From the NCBI RefSeq assembly GCF_027941955.1, contig NZ_CP115960.1:2108001-2172000 (forward strand): a stretch of DNA of 64,000 nucleotides, read 5' to 3'. Source of the DNA: Sphingomonas sp. 7/4-4. GTDB lineage: Bacteria > Pseudomonadota > Alphaproteobacteria > Sphingomonadales > Sphingomonadaceae. Position numbers and translations under genes: made by a program. Under the pieces are notes generated by a model. That model saw only the letters and a list, made by a program, of their open reading frames with translations. It made no database searches and had not been told where the DNA came from. The first letter of the stretch is position 1. The number at the start of each line of letters is the position of its first letter. Positions 1 through 9,722 of this stretch are shown here, one piece after another.

Positions 1-913
1 AGAGCACGGACGAAGTCGCCGCCGCGATCCGTACGCTCCACGGCACTACCGGCTTCGCTCTCGCCAGGCTCGGCAACGGCGCACCCGAGCTGTTGATCCA
101 ACACCAGCCGGACCGCCCCTTCGCGATCGGCTCCGCATTCAAGCTGATCATCCTCGCCGAACTGGTCCGCGCCACCAATGCCGGCGAGCGCAAATGGAAC
201 GACATGGTCACGCTGGACGGCACACCGCTGCCGGGCGGCGGCTATTTCATGAAGCCCAAGGGCACGCAGGTCTCGCTGCGCGAGCTTGCGACGCAGATGA
301 TCTCGATCAGCGATAACAGCGCCACCGACATCCTGCTGCACACGCTGGGCCGCGAGAAGGTCGAGGCGATGCTCCCGGTGGTCGGCGTCAAGGACCCGGT
401 GCGCAACCGTCCGTTCCTCGGCGCGCTTGAATTGTTCAAATTGAAGGGGATCGAGGCGAACAATCTCGCCACGCGCTATCTCGCCGAGAACGAAGCCGGC
501 CGGCGCCGCATGCTCGACGGGGAGATCGCCGGGCTGCCGCTGCTGCTGATCAAGCCGACGCTGTTCCGCGACGGCAAGCCGGTGCTGATCGAGCAGCTCG
601 AATGGTTCCTCTCCCCGCCGACCTGGTGCGCGTAATGGACTGGCTCCGCCGCAACACCGAAGGCCCTAAGGGCGCCGATGCCCGCGCGGTGCTGTCGAAG
701 AATCCCGGGATCGGCCCCGTTGCCGGCAAGTGGCAATGGGTCGGCTACAAGGGCGGCTCAGAGCCCGGCGTGATGAACATGACCCTGCTGCTCCAGGCAA
801 AGGCCGGTGGCTGGTATGCTCTCACCGGAAGCTGGAACGACCCCGCACAGGCCGTGAGCGAAGGCCGCTTCGCTGCGCTGGTCACCCGCGCGGCGGAACT
901 GGCGGCGCCATAG
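1..913 (+). CDS. serine hydrolase, class A beta-lactamase fold (5' partial, frameshifted)
   Basis: The open frame runs in from the left edge, so the N-terminus and any signal peptide are missing. The visible part has the three marks of the penicillin-recognising serine hydrolases: S-A-F-K in GSAFKL (nucleophile Ser and general-base Lys, near base 131), the SDN loop in ISDNSATD (near 310), and a K-G-G box in GYKGGSEPG near the C-terminus, in place of the usual KTG. The class of beta-lactamase-like periplasmic hydrolases fits; true beta-lactam hydrolysis cannot be claimed. The frame breaks at the CCCC run at 613-616: one added C or G restores a continuous product through EWFLSP-ADLVRVMDW to the stop at 911-913. 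The break is probably a sequencing error. Confidence 0.8.
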
Positions 914-1178
914 CGGTACGACCACTGGCAGCTAACGCCCCACTAGCAGACATGCTTGCAATGTAGGATTTCGTCTGACAGCCTCATCTAGCTCTTTGAC
1001 ATCGTAACGCCCCTCTCCTCCTGGTCGTGCGAAAGCAGGAGCATAGCGCCGCTTGGTCCACACCATCCTGGATTGCCTGCGCAGGAACAGGCCAGAACCA
1101 TGCAGGCAGTGTGACCCTAGTGTGACCTTTCGCGGCTAACCACCAATAGCCGACATTCGCCGCGCAAGGACTCGCGCC

Positions 1179-1433
1179 CTATCCCCGCATCCGCAGCCGA
1201 TGATACGCCGCCCGCGTCGAGATCGCCGCGATCGTCACCAGCACGCCGATCCCGAGCACGCCCACGCCCAACCAGAGCGGCACTGTCTCCACGCCCTTGC
1301 GATGAAGCAGCACCAGCAGCGCGCCCGCCAGTGACACGCCGATGCCTGCGCGCCGCAGCCGCAGCGCCACGCCGCGCAGCTCGCGATGATAGGCCGCGCG
1401 CTCGGCCGGGTCCTTCAGGTCAGGCGGCGCCAC
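1179..1433 (-). CDS. small two-helix membrane protein, unknown function
   Basis: I do not recognise this family. The product is about 84 residues with a polar, charged N-terminus (KDPAERAAYHREL) followed by two hydrophobic stretches, one around AGIGVSLAGALLVLLH and one around LWLGVGVLGIGVLVTIAA, and a basic tail. The GTG at 1433 is chosen because it lies just inside the 3' end of the upstream acetyltransferase gene (14-base overlap), the usual coupling in this cluster. A longer reading from 1472 would overlap much more. It is probably the last gene of the metZ-apaG-lysR-GNAT run. Confidence 0.55.
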   Translation of the reverse strand: MAPPDLKDPAERAAYHRELRGVALRLRRAGIGVSLAGALLVLLHRKGVETVPLWLGVGVLGIGVLVTIAAISTRAAYHRLRMRG

Positions 1434-1938
1434 GCCATTCGTCCCGCAGCAACCCGTAGAGCGCAGTGTCACGCACGCCGATATGCGTCTCCCATTCGCC
1501 GCGTAATATGCCCTCGAGCTTGAAGCCGAGCTTTTCGAGCAGCCCGCGCGACGCCGCGTTCTCCGGATCGGTATCGGCGAACACGCGCCGCTGTCCTTCC
1601 GCGAAAAGCCGGTCGATCACGCCGCTGACCGCCTCGGCAGCGATCCCGCCGCCCCAATGCGCGCGCAGCGGCATATAGCCGATCTCGCTGACATTGCCCT
1701 GCCGCTTCTCGCCCGCCGCGACGAAACCGATCGCGGTGTCGTCACCCTTCAGCGTGATCGCCCAGCAGCGCCATTCGGGCGCTTCCTTCGCGAGATGCGC
1801 GCGCGTCTGTTCGATCCGGTCGTGCGGACCGCTCGACCACCAGCGCATCAGTTCCGCATCGGCATAGGCCGGGTGCAGCGCCTCGGCGTCAGCGAGGATG
1901 CGCGGCCGCAACCGCAGGCGCGCGGTCTCCAGCACCAT
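1420..1938 (-). CDS. GNAT family N-acetyltransferase (RimJ/RimL-like)
   Basis: A 172-residue protein beginning MVLETARLRLRPRILADAE, the typical opening of the Acetyltransf_3 (RimJ/RimL) branch. It keeps the acetyl-CoA binding region around PLRAHWGGGIAAEA and the late DPENAASRGLLEKLGF segment, in which the N-x-x-S-x-x-x-x-E-K-x-G-F pattern is diagnostic. The substrate is unknown; proteins of this type acetylate N-terminal amines of proteins or small amines. The ATG at 1938 was chosen over an upstream one because it matches the family start and lies 14 bases after the lysR stop codon. It overlaps the small membrane protein gene downstream. Confidence 0.85.
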   Translation of the reverse strand: MVLETARLRLRPRILADAEALHPAYADAELMRWWSSGPHDRIEQTRAHLAKEAPEWRCWAITLKGDDTAIGFVAAGEKRQGNVSEIGYMPLRAHWGGGIAAEAVSGVIDRLFAEGQRRVFADTDPENAASRGLLEKLGFKLEGILRGEWETHIGVRDTALYGLLRDEWRGAA

Positions 1939-1952
1939 TGTTTCCCGCGCGA

Positions 1953-2743
1953 TCACGCCGCCAGCGCGTCGACGAGCGACTTCACCTTCTTCTGCCGCCA
2001 TTGCGGGAGGGGCGCGACCAGCCAATAGCCGAGCCTCGACGATTTGGGTTCACCCACCGCGACCACGCGCCCTGCGGCCAGATCGGCGCGTGCGATCAGC
2101 TCGGGCACCGTCGCGCGTCCCAGCCCCTCGGCCGCCGCATCGAGCGCGAGCCCGGCATCGGCGACGCGGACCAGCGATCCTGCATCCTCGGCGAGGCATC
2201 CGGTCCATGCGATCGGCGTGTCCATGCCCCCGCCCGGCCGCTCGACGGTGATCATCCCGTCGCTCTCCAGCGCCTCGCCCTCATTCTCGCCCGGGCCCTC
2301 GCCCCAGCGGATCGCGAGATCGAGATTGGCTTCGGTGAAATCGATCGCCTCGTCGGCGGGCACGAGCATGAAGCGCAGTTCGCCGTCGCCCCGGGCGATC
2401 TCGGCGAGCTTGGGCATCAGCCATTTGGCGGTCAGGTCGCGCGGTGCGGCGATGGTCAGCGACTTGGACGATTGCCCGGCCTGCATCGCGCGCACCGATT
2501 CCTCGAACTGGAGGAACCCCGCCCGCAGTGCGATGAGCCCGGCCTCGGCCTCGGGCGTGAGCTCGAGCCCCTTGGTCGTGCGGCGGAACAGCACCACACC
2601 CAGCGTATCCTCCAGCGCCCGGATCTGCTGCCCGACGGCTGCAGGCGTGACTGCCAACTCGTCGGCGGCGCGCGTGAACGAGAGGTGCCGCGCCGCGGCG
2701 TCGAGCACGCGCAGGCCGTTCAGGGGAGATGGGTCCGCTTCAC
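1953..2743 (-). CDS. LysR family transcriptional regulator, GcvA-like (frameshifted near its start)
   Basis: The N-terminal winged helix-turn-helix (LDAAARHLSFTRAADELAVTPAAVGQQIRALE) and the LysR substrate-binding domain are clear, with the RAADELxVTPAAVxQQI signature of the GcvA group. The true start is the GTG at 2743, whose bases overlap the stop of apaG (GTGA). From there the frame encodes VKRTHLP and then hits TGA because the GGGG run at 2723-2726 (plus strand) is one base short; one more base gives VKRTHLPLNGLRVLDAAARH. The restored protein is 263 residues. It probably regulates genes in this cluster or an unlinked target; no operator is evident. Confidence 0.85.
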
Positions 2744-3153
2744 TCCGTCACCGCCGGCGCCATCAGCGCGAATTTGGGGATCGCCACGTCGAACGCCGCG
2801 CCGTCCTCGCCGATCATATGGTAGCTGCCCTTCATATGCCCGGTCGGGGTCGAGAGCGGACAGCCCGAGACGTAATCGAAGCTCGCGCCCGGCTCGATCA
2901 TCGGCTGTTCGCCGACCACGCCTTCGCCTTCCACCGAATGGCGCGCGCCCCGCCCGTCGGTGATCACCCAGTGGCGGGTGAGCAACTGCACCGTGAACGG
3001 CCCCCGATTCTCGATGCGGATATGATAGGCCCAGAACCAGCGGCCGCGTTGCGGCTCGGACTGTTCGGGCAGATAGGAGACGGAGACGCGCACCACGATG
3101 CCGCGCGTCTCGGCCTCGTCGGTGAACAGCGCCTTCATCGCCGCATCGCTCAT
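2740..3153 (-). CDS. apaG: ApaG domain protein
   Basis: An intact 137-residue ApaG (DUF525) protein. The beta-sandwich core motifs are all present: YLPEQSEPQRGRWFWAYHIRIENRG, the HWVITDGRGARHSVEGEGVVGEQP stretch and the SGCPLSTPTGHMKGSYHM loop, which is the family's most conserved part. ApaG was linked to cobalt/magnesium efflux phenotypes in enterobacteria; its molecular role is not settled. It starts with ATG overlapping the stop of metZ by four bases and ends overlapping the lysR GTG, so the three genes are probably translated from one message. Confidence 0.93.
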   Translation of the reverse strand: MSDAAMKALFTDEAETRGIVVRVSVSYLPEQSEPQRGRWFWAYHIRIENRGPFTVQLLTRHWVITDGRGARHSVEGEGVVGEQPMIEPGASFDYVSGCPLSTPTGHMKGSYHMIGEDGAAFDVAIPKFALMAPAVTE

Positions 3154-4355
3154 AGGCCGACTTGCCCCAATGCCTGATCGAGATCGACGATCAGGTCCTC
3201 GGGGTCTTCGAGCCCGACATTCAACCGGAGCATGCCTTCGGTCACGCCCATCTCGATCCTCTTCTCCTCGGCCAGGCCCGCATGGGTGGTCGATGAAGGA
3301 TGCGTCATCAGCGAGCGCGAGTCGCCGATATTGTTCGAGATGTCGATCAGCTCGAGTGCGTCGAGCAGTCCGTGCGCCTGGCTGCGCCCCTCGACTTCGA
3401 ACGAGAAGATCGGCCCGGCATCGTCCATCTGGCGCGTGAACAGATTGTGCTGCGGATGGCTGGGCAGCGCGGGGAAATTGATCTTCGGCACGCGCTTTTC
3501 GAGGAAGCGCCCCACCTTGAGCGCATTCTCGCTCTGCCGGCGGATGCGCAGGTCAAGCGTCTCCAGCCCCTTCAGCACTACCCAGGCATTGAACGGGCTC
3601 AGCGTCGGCCCGGTGTTGCGCGTGAAGGCGAGCAAAGTCTCGTTGATGAATTTCTCGCTGCCGGTCACTGCGCCGGCGAGCACGCGCCCCTGCCCGTCCA
3701 TCATCTTGGTCGCCGAGTAAGCGATGACATCAGCACCGAATTCCAGCGGTCGCTGAAGCGCGGGGGTGGCGAAGGCATTGTCGACCACGCTGGTGATGCC
3801 GCGGGCCCTGGCGATGCCGCACACCGCTTCGAGATCGACCACGTCCATCGTCGGGTTGGCCGGGGTTTCGAAGAAGAACACCTTGGTGTTCGGCCGGATC
3901 GCATCCTGAAATTGCTGCGGATCGCGCGCATCGACGATCGTCGTCTCGATGCCGAACTTCGGCAGCAGGGTATCGGTCAGCCAGCGGCACGATCCGAACG
4001 CCGCGCGTCCGCCGACCAGATGGTCGCCCTGCTCGAGCTGGCAGAGCAGGGCCGCGGTCATCGCCGCCATGCCGCTCGCCATCGTCCGGCAGGCCTCGGC
4101 GCCTTCGAGCAAGGCGATCCGCTCCTCGAGCATCTGCACCGTCGGGTTCTGGAGGCGCGAATAGGTCATGCCCTCCTGCTCGCCCGCGAACCGCGCCGCG
4201 GCGTCGCCCGCGCAATCATAGGCATAGCCCGAGGTGAGGAAGAGCGCCTCGCTGGTCTCGCCGAACTCCGAACGCATCGTGCCGCCGCGGATCGCCTGCG
4301 TTGCGGGCTTCCAGTTGCGGGTGACGTTACGGTCCTGTCCAGTACGGCGTTTCAT
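3150..4355 (-). CDS. metZ: O-succinylhomoserine sulfhydrylase
   Basis: An intact 401-residue PLP enzyme of the Cys/Met metabolism family. The PLP-binding lysine lies in YSATKMMDGQG, preceded by the aspartate motif SVVDNAFATP. The Y-S-R-x-x-N-P-T motif (YSRLQNPTVQMLEERIA) and the C-terminal SLMTHPSSTTHA and RLNVGLEDPEDLIVDL segments are typical of MetZ in alphaproteobacteria. It converts O-succinyl- (or O-acetyl-) homoserine and sulfide to homocysteine for methionine synthesis in the cytoplasm. It is the first gene of a minus-strand run with apaG and a LysR regulator. Distinguishing MetZ from cystathionine synthase rests on overall resemblance. Confidence 0.9.
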   Translation of the reverse strand: MKRRTGQDRNVTRNWKPATQAIRGGTMRSEFGETSEALFLTSGYAYDCAGDAAARFAGEQEGMTYSRLQNPTVQMLEERIALLEGAEACRTMASGMAAMTAALLCQLEQGDHLVGGRAAFGSCRWLTDTLLPKFGIETTIVDARDPQQFQDAIRPNTKVFFFETPANPTMDVVDLEAVCGIARARGITSVVDNAFATPALQRPLEFGADVIAYSATKMMDGQGRVLAGAVTGSEKFINETLLAFTRNTGPTLSPFNAWVVLKGLETLDLRIRRQSENALKVGRFLEKRVPKINFPALPSHPQHNLFTRQMDDAGPIFSFEVEGRSQAHGLLDALELIDISNNIGDSRSLMTHPSSTTHAGLAEEKRIEMGVTEGMLRLNVGLEDPEDLIVDLDQALGQVGL

Positions 4356-4438
4356 GGGAATCGCTTTGCCGGGCGGAAGCGCCCCGCGTCAACCAAGTCC
4401 GGCATGACGGGGACGAATTGATCGTTTATCCCCCGCGC

Positions 4439-5704
4439 ATGCTCGACCGCCTCAAGGCTCTCCAGACCCGTCCGTACCTCGTCGCCCTGCTGCTGGGGCT
4501 CGCCGCGCAAACGCTCTTCACGGTCCATCTCGACCGGCCGAGCCGGATCATGTTCGACGAGGTCCATTATGTCCCCGCCGCGCAGGCGCTGCTCGCTCTC
4601 GAAGGCCCGCGCAACATCGAGCATCCGTTGGTCGGAAAGGAGCTGATCGGGGCGGGAATCGTGCTGTTCGGCGACAATCCGTTCGGCTGGCGGGCATTCG
4701 CGACCCTTGCGGGCACCGCGACGGTGCTCGGCGCGTTCGCCTTTGTCTGGCTACTTCTCGGCTCGATGCGCGCCGCTCTGGTCGGCGCGGTCCTCACCGC
4801 ATTGAACCAGAGCGTGTACGTCCAGGCCCGCACCGGGATGCTCGACGTGTTTCTCGGCGCGTTCCTGCTCTGGGCGATGGTGGTGATGCTGTGGGCGGCG
4901 AAAGGCGCGCCCGCGCAGGTCCGCCGCCGCTGGATAGGTGCCGCGGTGCTGTTCGGCCTCGCGGTCGGCACCAAATGGGCCGCGATCCCCTATGTCGCGC
5001 TCGCCGGCCTCGCCTTTCTCGTCATCCGCCTACGCGATGCGCGCGCCGGGAGACCACCCCATTGGCCCGGCCTCGGGCTCGTCTCCGGGCTGCTGATCCT
5101 CGGCGTGGTGAGCATCGTCACCTATTTCCTGACGTTCCTCCCCGCCTTCTTCTACGAACGCGATCCGCTCACGCTCGCCGGCCTGATCCCGCTCCAGCGC
5201 GACATGTACGCGCTCCAGACGCAGGTGCTGGCGAAGCACACCTACCAGTCCGACTGGTGGAGCTGGCCGCTGATGATCCGGCCGATCTGGTATTTCTACG
5301 AATGGGATCAGGAGGCTCAGCGCGGGGTGCTGCTGATCGGCAATCCGATGATCATGTGGGGCGGATTGCTCGCCGTGCTTGCCTGCCTCTGGGCGGGGCT
5401 TCGCGAAAAGGCGATCCGGCCGCTCGGCGTGGCTTTGCTCTGGATCGCCAGCCTCGGCATCTATGTCGTGATCCCCAAGTCGATCGGCTTCTATTATTAC
5501 TACCACCTCTCGGGCATCTTCCTGTGCCTCGTCCTGGCAGCGGCGTTCCACCATTTCGACCGCGGCCGGGGCAAGGGCCGCGAGGAATGGTTCCTCTTCG
5601 CGGTTCTGGTCGCGTTCGTCTATTTCTACCCGATCCTCGCCGCCTCGGCGCTGCCGGATCCCCAGGGGTTCCAGAAATGGATGTGGTTGCCGACCTGGCC
5701 CTAG
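4439..5704 (+). CDS. PMT-family (GT39-like) integral membrane glycosyltransferase
   Basis: About 421 residues with some ten hydrophobic segments. The early luminal motif contains an acidic pair in FDEVHYVPAAQALLALEGP followed by EHPLVGKELIG, the hallmark of the dolichyl-phosphate-mannose:protein mannosyltransferase clan, where the acidic residues are catalytic. TKWAAIPYV and the aromatic-rich IGFYYYYHLSGI near the C-terminus also fit. Such enzymes move a sugar from a polyprenyl-phosphate donor to a protein or lipid on the outer face of the membrane. The ATG at 4439 is preferred; a TTG at 4418 is in frame. It ends against the convergent GT2-GtrA gene, which could supply the lipid-linked donor. 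Confidence 0.82.
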   Translation: MLDRLKALQTRPYLVALLLGLAAQTLFTVHLDRPSRIMFDEVHYVPAAQALLALEGPRNIEHPLVGKELIGAGIVLFGDNPFGWRAFATLAGTATVLGAFAFVWLLLGSMRAALVGAVLTALNQSVYVQARTGMLDVFLGAFLLWAMVVMLWAAKGAPAQVRRRWIGAAVLFGLAVGTKWAAIPYVALAGLAFLVIRLRDARAGRPPHWPGLGLVSGLLILGVVSIVTYFLTFLPAFFYERDPLTLAGLIPLQRDMYALQTQVLAKHTYQSDWWSWPLMIRPIWYFYEWDQEAQRGVLLIGNPMIMWGGLLAVLACLWAGLREKAIRPLGVALLWIASLGIYVVIPKSIGFYYYYHLSGIFLCLVLAAAFHHFDRGRGKGREEWFLFAVLVAFVYFYPILAASALPDPQGFQKWMWLPTWP

Positions 5705-6804
5705 TAGCGGCCCCACGTAAAGCGTGACGACAGCGCGAAATTCCACACCGCCGCCACTGCGATCCCGGCCAGCGCCGACACCCGCCAGTCGCCGTGCTGG
5801 ACATTGTGCAGGAACGCCGAGACTCCGACATTCGCCGCCGCACCCACCGCGCAGACAAGACAGAAGCTCACCCAGCCGCCGATCAGCTCCCTGGCGCCCT
5901 TGAGCCGTTGCTCGCGATAGGTGAGCGTGTTGTTGAGGAAGAAGTTGAAGGTCATCGCGACGATCGTGGCGACGATCGTCCCCGTGACGAAAGGCCAGTC
6001 GAGCCCGCGGAACAGCAATCCGAGCACGACGAAATGCACCGCCGCCCCCAGCGCCCCGATCGCCGAGAACATCGCGAACCGCACCGGCACGACCTTGCCG
6101 AACATCCGGTCGTACAACGCGATCAGATATTCCATCGCGACGACGTGATCGAGCTTGCTCTCGCCCTCGGTGCGGATGCGGAAGGTGTAAGGCAGTTCGC
6201 GGAACTTGAGCGGGTGCGGTGCCGCGGTCATGATGTCGAGCAGGATCTTGAAGCCGATCCCCGACAAAGTCGGCACCAGATCGCGGACGATCTGCGTGCG
6301 GATCATGAAGAAGCCGCTCATCGGATCGCTGAGATCGGCCTTGAGCACCTGCCGCGACAGCCGCGTCGCGAATGCCGATTTGGCGACACGGTCGCGGTCC
6401 CACTCGCCGGTGCCACCGCCCTCGACGAAGCGCGATCCGACCACCACTTCGAGCGCCTCGTCGCCTTCCAGCGCGTCGAGCATCCCGGGCAGGATCGTCT
6501 CGTCATGCTGCAGATCGCCGTCGATCACCGCGACGAACGGCGCGGCAGTCGCGCACATCCCCTCGATGCATGCCGAGGAGAGCCCGCGCCGGCCGATCCG
6601 CTGGATCACCCGCACGCGCTTGTCGACTCGCCCAAGCTCGCGTGCCGCCGCGGCGGTGCCGTCGGGGCTGTCGTCGTCGACGAAGATTGCCTCCCAGTTG
6701 CGGCCTGCGAGGGCCTGATCGAGCTTGGCGATCAGAACGGGCACGTTTGCACGCTCGTTGAACGTCGGAATGACGACCGCAAGCTCGAGCAGGTCGGGTG
6801 TCAC
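5701..6804 (-). CDS. GT2 glycosyltransferase fused to a GtrA membrane domain
   Basis: A 367-residue two-domain protein. Residues 1-230 form a GT-A fold like dolichol-phosphate mannosyltransferase: [12 protein letters not shown] at the start, FVDDDSPDG (metal site), [10 protein letters not shown] (DxD-type) and MSGFFMIR. The C-terminal 130 residues hold four membrane helices of the GtrA family ([30 protein letters not shown]). The fusion implies synthesis of a polyprenyl-phosphate sugar and its movement across the membrane. The GTG at 6804 is chosen because its bases overlap the leuB stop (GTGA). The 3' end meets the convergent PMT-like gene. Confidence 0.9.
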   Translation of the reverse strand: MTPDLLELAVVIPTFNERANVPVLIAKLDQALAGRNWEAIFVDDDSPDGTAAAARELGRVDKRVRVIQRIGRRGLSSACIEGMCATAAPFVAVIDGDLQHDETILPGMLDALEGDEALEVVVGSRFVEGGGTGEWDRDRVAKSAFATRLSRQVLKADLSDPMSGFFMIRTQIVRDLVPTLSGIGFKILLDIMTAAPHPLKFRELPYTFRIRTEGESKLDHVVAMEYLIALYDRMFGKVVPVRFAMFSAIGALGAAVHFVVLGLLFRGLDWPFVTGTIVATIVAMTFNFFLNNTLTYREQRLKGARELIGGWVSFCLVCAVGAAANVGVSAFLHNVQHGDWRVSALAGIAVAAVWNFALSSRFTWGRY

Positions 6805-7852
6805 GCGAGTTCGCGCAGCACGGCGTCGCCCATCTCGGTCGTGCTCAGGCTGCCGCCCAGATCGGCGGTGCGCGCACCCTTTGCCAGCGCCGTGCCCACT
6901 GCCTTCTCGATCCGCTGCGCCGAAGCCTCGTCGGTCAGGCTGTGCCGCAGCAGCATCGCCGCCGAGAGGATCGCCGCGCACGGATTGGCCTTGCCCTGTC
7001 CGGCGATGTCGGGCGCGCTGCCGTGGATCGGCTCGTACATGCCGTTGTCGCCGCTCCACGCCCGCAGCGACGCCGAGGGCAGCATCCCGATCGAGCCCGC
7101 ACACATGCTCGCCTGATCGGAGAGGATGTCGCCGAACAGATTGCCGGTGACGATCACGTCGAAATCGGTGGGGCGCCGGACGAGCTGCATCGCGGCGTTA
7201 TCGACATACATGTGGGTCAGTTCGATTTCGGGATAGTCCGTGCTCATCTCGTTGACCACGTCGCGCCACAGCTGCGAGGTCTCGAGCACATTGGCCTTGT
7301 CGACCGAGCACAATTTCTTCTTGCGCCGCTTCGCCATCTCGAACCCGACCCGGGCGATGCGTTCCACCTCGGCCTCGTTATAGCTCATCACGTCGAAGCC
7401 CTGGCGGAGCCCTCGACATTGGTGCGCCGGCCCTTCTCGCCGAAATAGACGTCGCCGGTCAGCTCGCGGACGATAACGATATCGAGGTTGGCGACCACTT
7501 CGGGCTTGAGCGGCGACGCGTCCTCCAGGCCGGGGAACAGCGTGGCGGGGCGAAGATTGGCGAACAGCCCCAGTTCGCGCCGGAGGCCGAGCAACGCCGC
7601 CTCGGGGCGCAATTGCCGTTCGAGCGCCTCGAAGCGCGGATCGCCGATCGCCCCGAACAGCACCGCATTGGCGCGCTTGGCGAGCGCCAGCGTGTCGGGC
7701 GGAAGCGGCCGCCCCGCCACGAGATATGCCGCACCGCCGACCGGGGCCTCTTCGAACTGCAGCCCCAGATCGAGCGCTTCGAGCACCCGGCGCGCCTGGC
7801 TAGTGACTTCGGGCCCGATCCCGTCACCGGGCAGAACAGCAATCAGCGGCAT
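6801..7852 (-). CDS. leuB: 3-isopropylmalate dehydrogenase (frameshifted)
   Basis: Starts with [16 protein letters not shown], the LeuB opening, and continues through [59 protein letters not shown] and [21 protein letters not shown], covering NAD and isopropylmalate binding. It catalyses the oxidative decarboxylation step of leucine synthesis. The frame breaks at about 7403: GGCTCCGCCAGGGC needs one more C to read [15 protein letters not shown]. With that base the protein is 350 residues, normal for LeuB. Because leuB is a housekeeping gene, a base-call error is more likely than a real mutation. It overlaps the GT2-GtrA gene downstream. Confidence 0.93.
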
Positions 7853-7911
7853 TCGATTTCCTTCTTCGCCCTCGGAGGGAGTTCCGGGACGCAATGCCGA
7901 CCCCTGCCGCG

Positions 7912-8643
7912 TTAGGCAACCGCCCGCATCAGCCGGTCGACCAATCGCGCGCGCGCCGCGCCGATTTCGGCGCCCTTGCCGATCAGCAGGTCGCGCTGGA
8001 GGAAATGCCCCGTGAGCCGCAGCCCGTCGACGATGTCGTCCCATTCCGCCGCGCCGCCGGCAGTCAGGAAAGGCGGCAACCGCAGCAGTTTCGCTTCATA
8101 GCCTTCGGCGCCCACCCGGCTGACCGCCACACCGCTCTTCGGGCTGACGAAAGCGAGATCGTCGTTGCGGCCAGTGGCGGCGCAATGTTCGAGATCGAGT
8201 CCGAAGCCGAGTTCGGCGAGCAGCAGCAGCTCGTAGCGCACCAACGCCACGGCCCAGCCCCGCGCCGCGGGTGCCGCCTCGATCGCCGCGAGCACCCCGT
8301 CGAGCGCCGAATAGAGCCGCGGATAAGGCTGCGCGTCGGGCAGCACCGTCGCGGTCAGCGCCGTCGCCCATTGCAGCGCGGCGGCGGGCAGCGGCTCGCC
8401 GAACAAGGGCGCGCGGCTGTGGATCAGCTCGACGGTGAGCCCCGCCAGTTGCTCCTCGGTCCGCGACCGCCATTCGCCGAGCACGAGGTTCGATGGCTGT
8501 AACACCGGGCGCAGCGCGCGCGAGCGACCGCCGCGGACATAGCCCGGCTGCAGCCCGTCGCTTTCGGTCAGCGCACGCACCACCGCCCCATGCTCGCCAT
8601 GCGCGCGGACGCTGAGGAGAATGGCTTCGGCGCGCAGGTGCAT
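7912..8643 (-). CDS. recO: DNA repair protein RecO
   Basis: An intact 243-residue protein. The N-terminal OB-fold region ([36 protein letters not shown]) and the later helical domain ([23 protein letters not shown]) match alphaproteobacterial RecO. The zinc-binding cysteines of some RecO proteins are mostly absent: only the one in LEHCAATG is visible, which is common in this class. RecO loads RecA onto SSB-coated DNA with RecR. It is followed by leuB on the same strand. Upstream, between recO and the FemAB-like gene, lies an inverted-repeat element. Confidence 0.9.
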   Translation of the reverse strand: MHLRAEAILLSVRAHGEHGAVVRALTESDGLQPGYVRGGRSRALRPVLQPSNLVLGEWRSRTEEQLAGLTVELIHSRAPLFGEPLPAAALQWATALTATVLPDAQPYPRLYSALDGVLAAIEAAPAARGWAVALVRYELLLLAELGFGLDLEHCAATGRNDDLAFVSPKSGVAVSRVGAEGYEAKLLRLPPFLTAGGAAEWDDIVDGLRLTGHFLQRDLLIGKGAEIGAARARLVDRLMRAVA

Positions 8644-8659
8644 GGGGTGGACCTAGACG

Positions 8660-8782
8660 ATCCTCCCCCGGAGGGGAGGGGACCGCGAAGCGGTGGAGGG
8701 GTAGTCGCCACAAAGGCAGGACCACAACTTGCGGAGACTACCTCTCCACCAGCTTCGCTGGTCCCCTCTCCGGGAGAGGATT
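8660..8782. repeat. about 123-bp inverted-repeat element (REPIN/MITE-like), copy A
   Basis: The left arm begins ATCCTCCCCCGGAGGGGAG and continues to a GGTAGTC end. The right arm, read on the other strand, begins ATCCTCTCCCGGAGAGGGGA and also ends GGTAGTC. The arms are about 46 bp and separated by about 30 bp of less symmetric sequence. Each arm carries its own small palindrome (CCGCGAAGCGG and CCAGCGAAGCTGG). Related copies lie at 25451-25570 and 35725-35858. No open frame is present. The element abuts the stop codon of the FemAB-like gene and may act as its terminator. Confidence 0.75.
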
Positions 8783-9722
8783 CAGGCGCCCCGCCGCAGC
8801 CGTTTCGCCAGGCCGCCCAACCCAGCGCCTTGCACCACCCGTTTGGCCAACGCCACCGCGCCATTGAATCCCCCAGCGCCGCCATCGTCAGCCGATTCGC
8901 CAGAGTCGGCCGCAGCAGCAGCAAATCGACGCATTCCACGCCGCTGGTCGCGAACTGGCGCTTGTGCTGCCCTTCGCCCTCGGTGAAGTCGAACGCGGCG
9001 AAGCGCGCCTCGCCGAACAGATCCTGCATCGCCTCGAGCTGGAGCACTGCGCCGGGCGACCAGTCGTTGAACTTCGGATCATGCCCGACATAGGCATAGA
9101 TCACCGTATCGCCGTGGATCGGGCAATAGAGATACGCCGCCGGCTCCCCCGCAATGTTGAGCAGCCACGCGCGCACCTGATCGGCCGCGGCAAGCCTCGT
9201 CATCGAGCGCAGGAAATCCGCCCCTTCGGGAAGCCCCGATCCCAGCAGCCGCTCCTGATAGGTCGTCGCCGAGATCGCCCGCGCCACGGGATGGAACGCC
9301 GCCAGCTCCTCCGGCGTGCGGAAGCGGCGAACGTCGAGCGTGCCGCCCGATGCCGCAGCGATCTTCTTCGCCTTGCGCCGCAATCCCTGCCGCGCATTGG
9401 ACGACAGGCTGGCGAACCACTCGTCATAGGTCCCGGCGAAATCGAGATAGTAACGGGTATAACGCTGCCGGACGAACGGCAGCATGCCCCCGGCTTGGGC
9501 CACGAGCGCCGCCATCTGGTCCTCGGGCAGCGAAGTCACGATATACCCATCGGCAGCGCGGTCTACCGGCGGCAGTGCCGGCGCCAGTCCGCTGCGTGCC
9601 TCCGCGAGCGTCAGCGGCACCCGCACCAGCGATCGCCGCACGCTCAGCAATGTCCGCGCCCCGATCTCGAACTTGAGCCGCACCGGCTGCGCCTCGGCCC
9701 GCACGTCCTGCATCGCGTTCAC
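8782..9722 (-). CDS. FemAB/GNAT-like acyltransferase domain protein (frameshifted near its end)
   Basis: A predicted 313-residue protein. The stretch YLDFAGTYDEWFASLSSNARQGLRRKAKK and the later PAAYLYCPIHGDTVIYAYVGHDPKFNDWSPGAVL and FDFTEGEGQHKRQFA are typical of the BioF2-like / FemAB acetyltransferases found in sphingomonad exopolysaccharide and cellulose contexts. The substrate is unknown. The GTG at 9722 overlaps the stop of the deacetylase gene. Near the end the CCCCC run at 8871-8875 lacks one base; restoring it gives LGGFNGAVALAKRVV and a stop at 8782. Without it the frame runs on through the repeat element and into recO, which is not believable. Confidence 0.75.

Noticed and set aside
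613..616. Programmed frameshifting in the broken genes
   Set aside because: No slippery heptamer plus structure is repeated among the sites, and the affected genes are unrelated. A common technical cause is simpler.
932..1066. A 44-codon minus-strand frame (MVWTKRRYAPAF...) in the 265-base gap after the hydrolase
   Set aside because: It has a start and stop but no ribosome site, no recognised family and no upstream promoter. It could be a remnant of a mobile gene, but the support is too weak to annotate.
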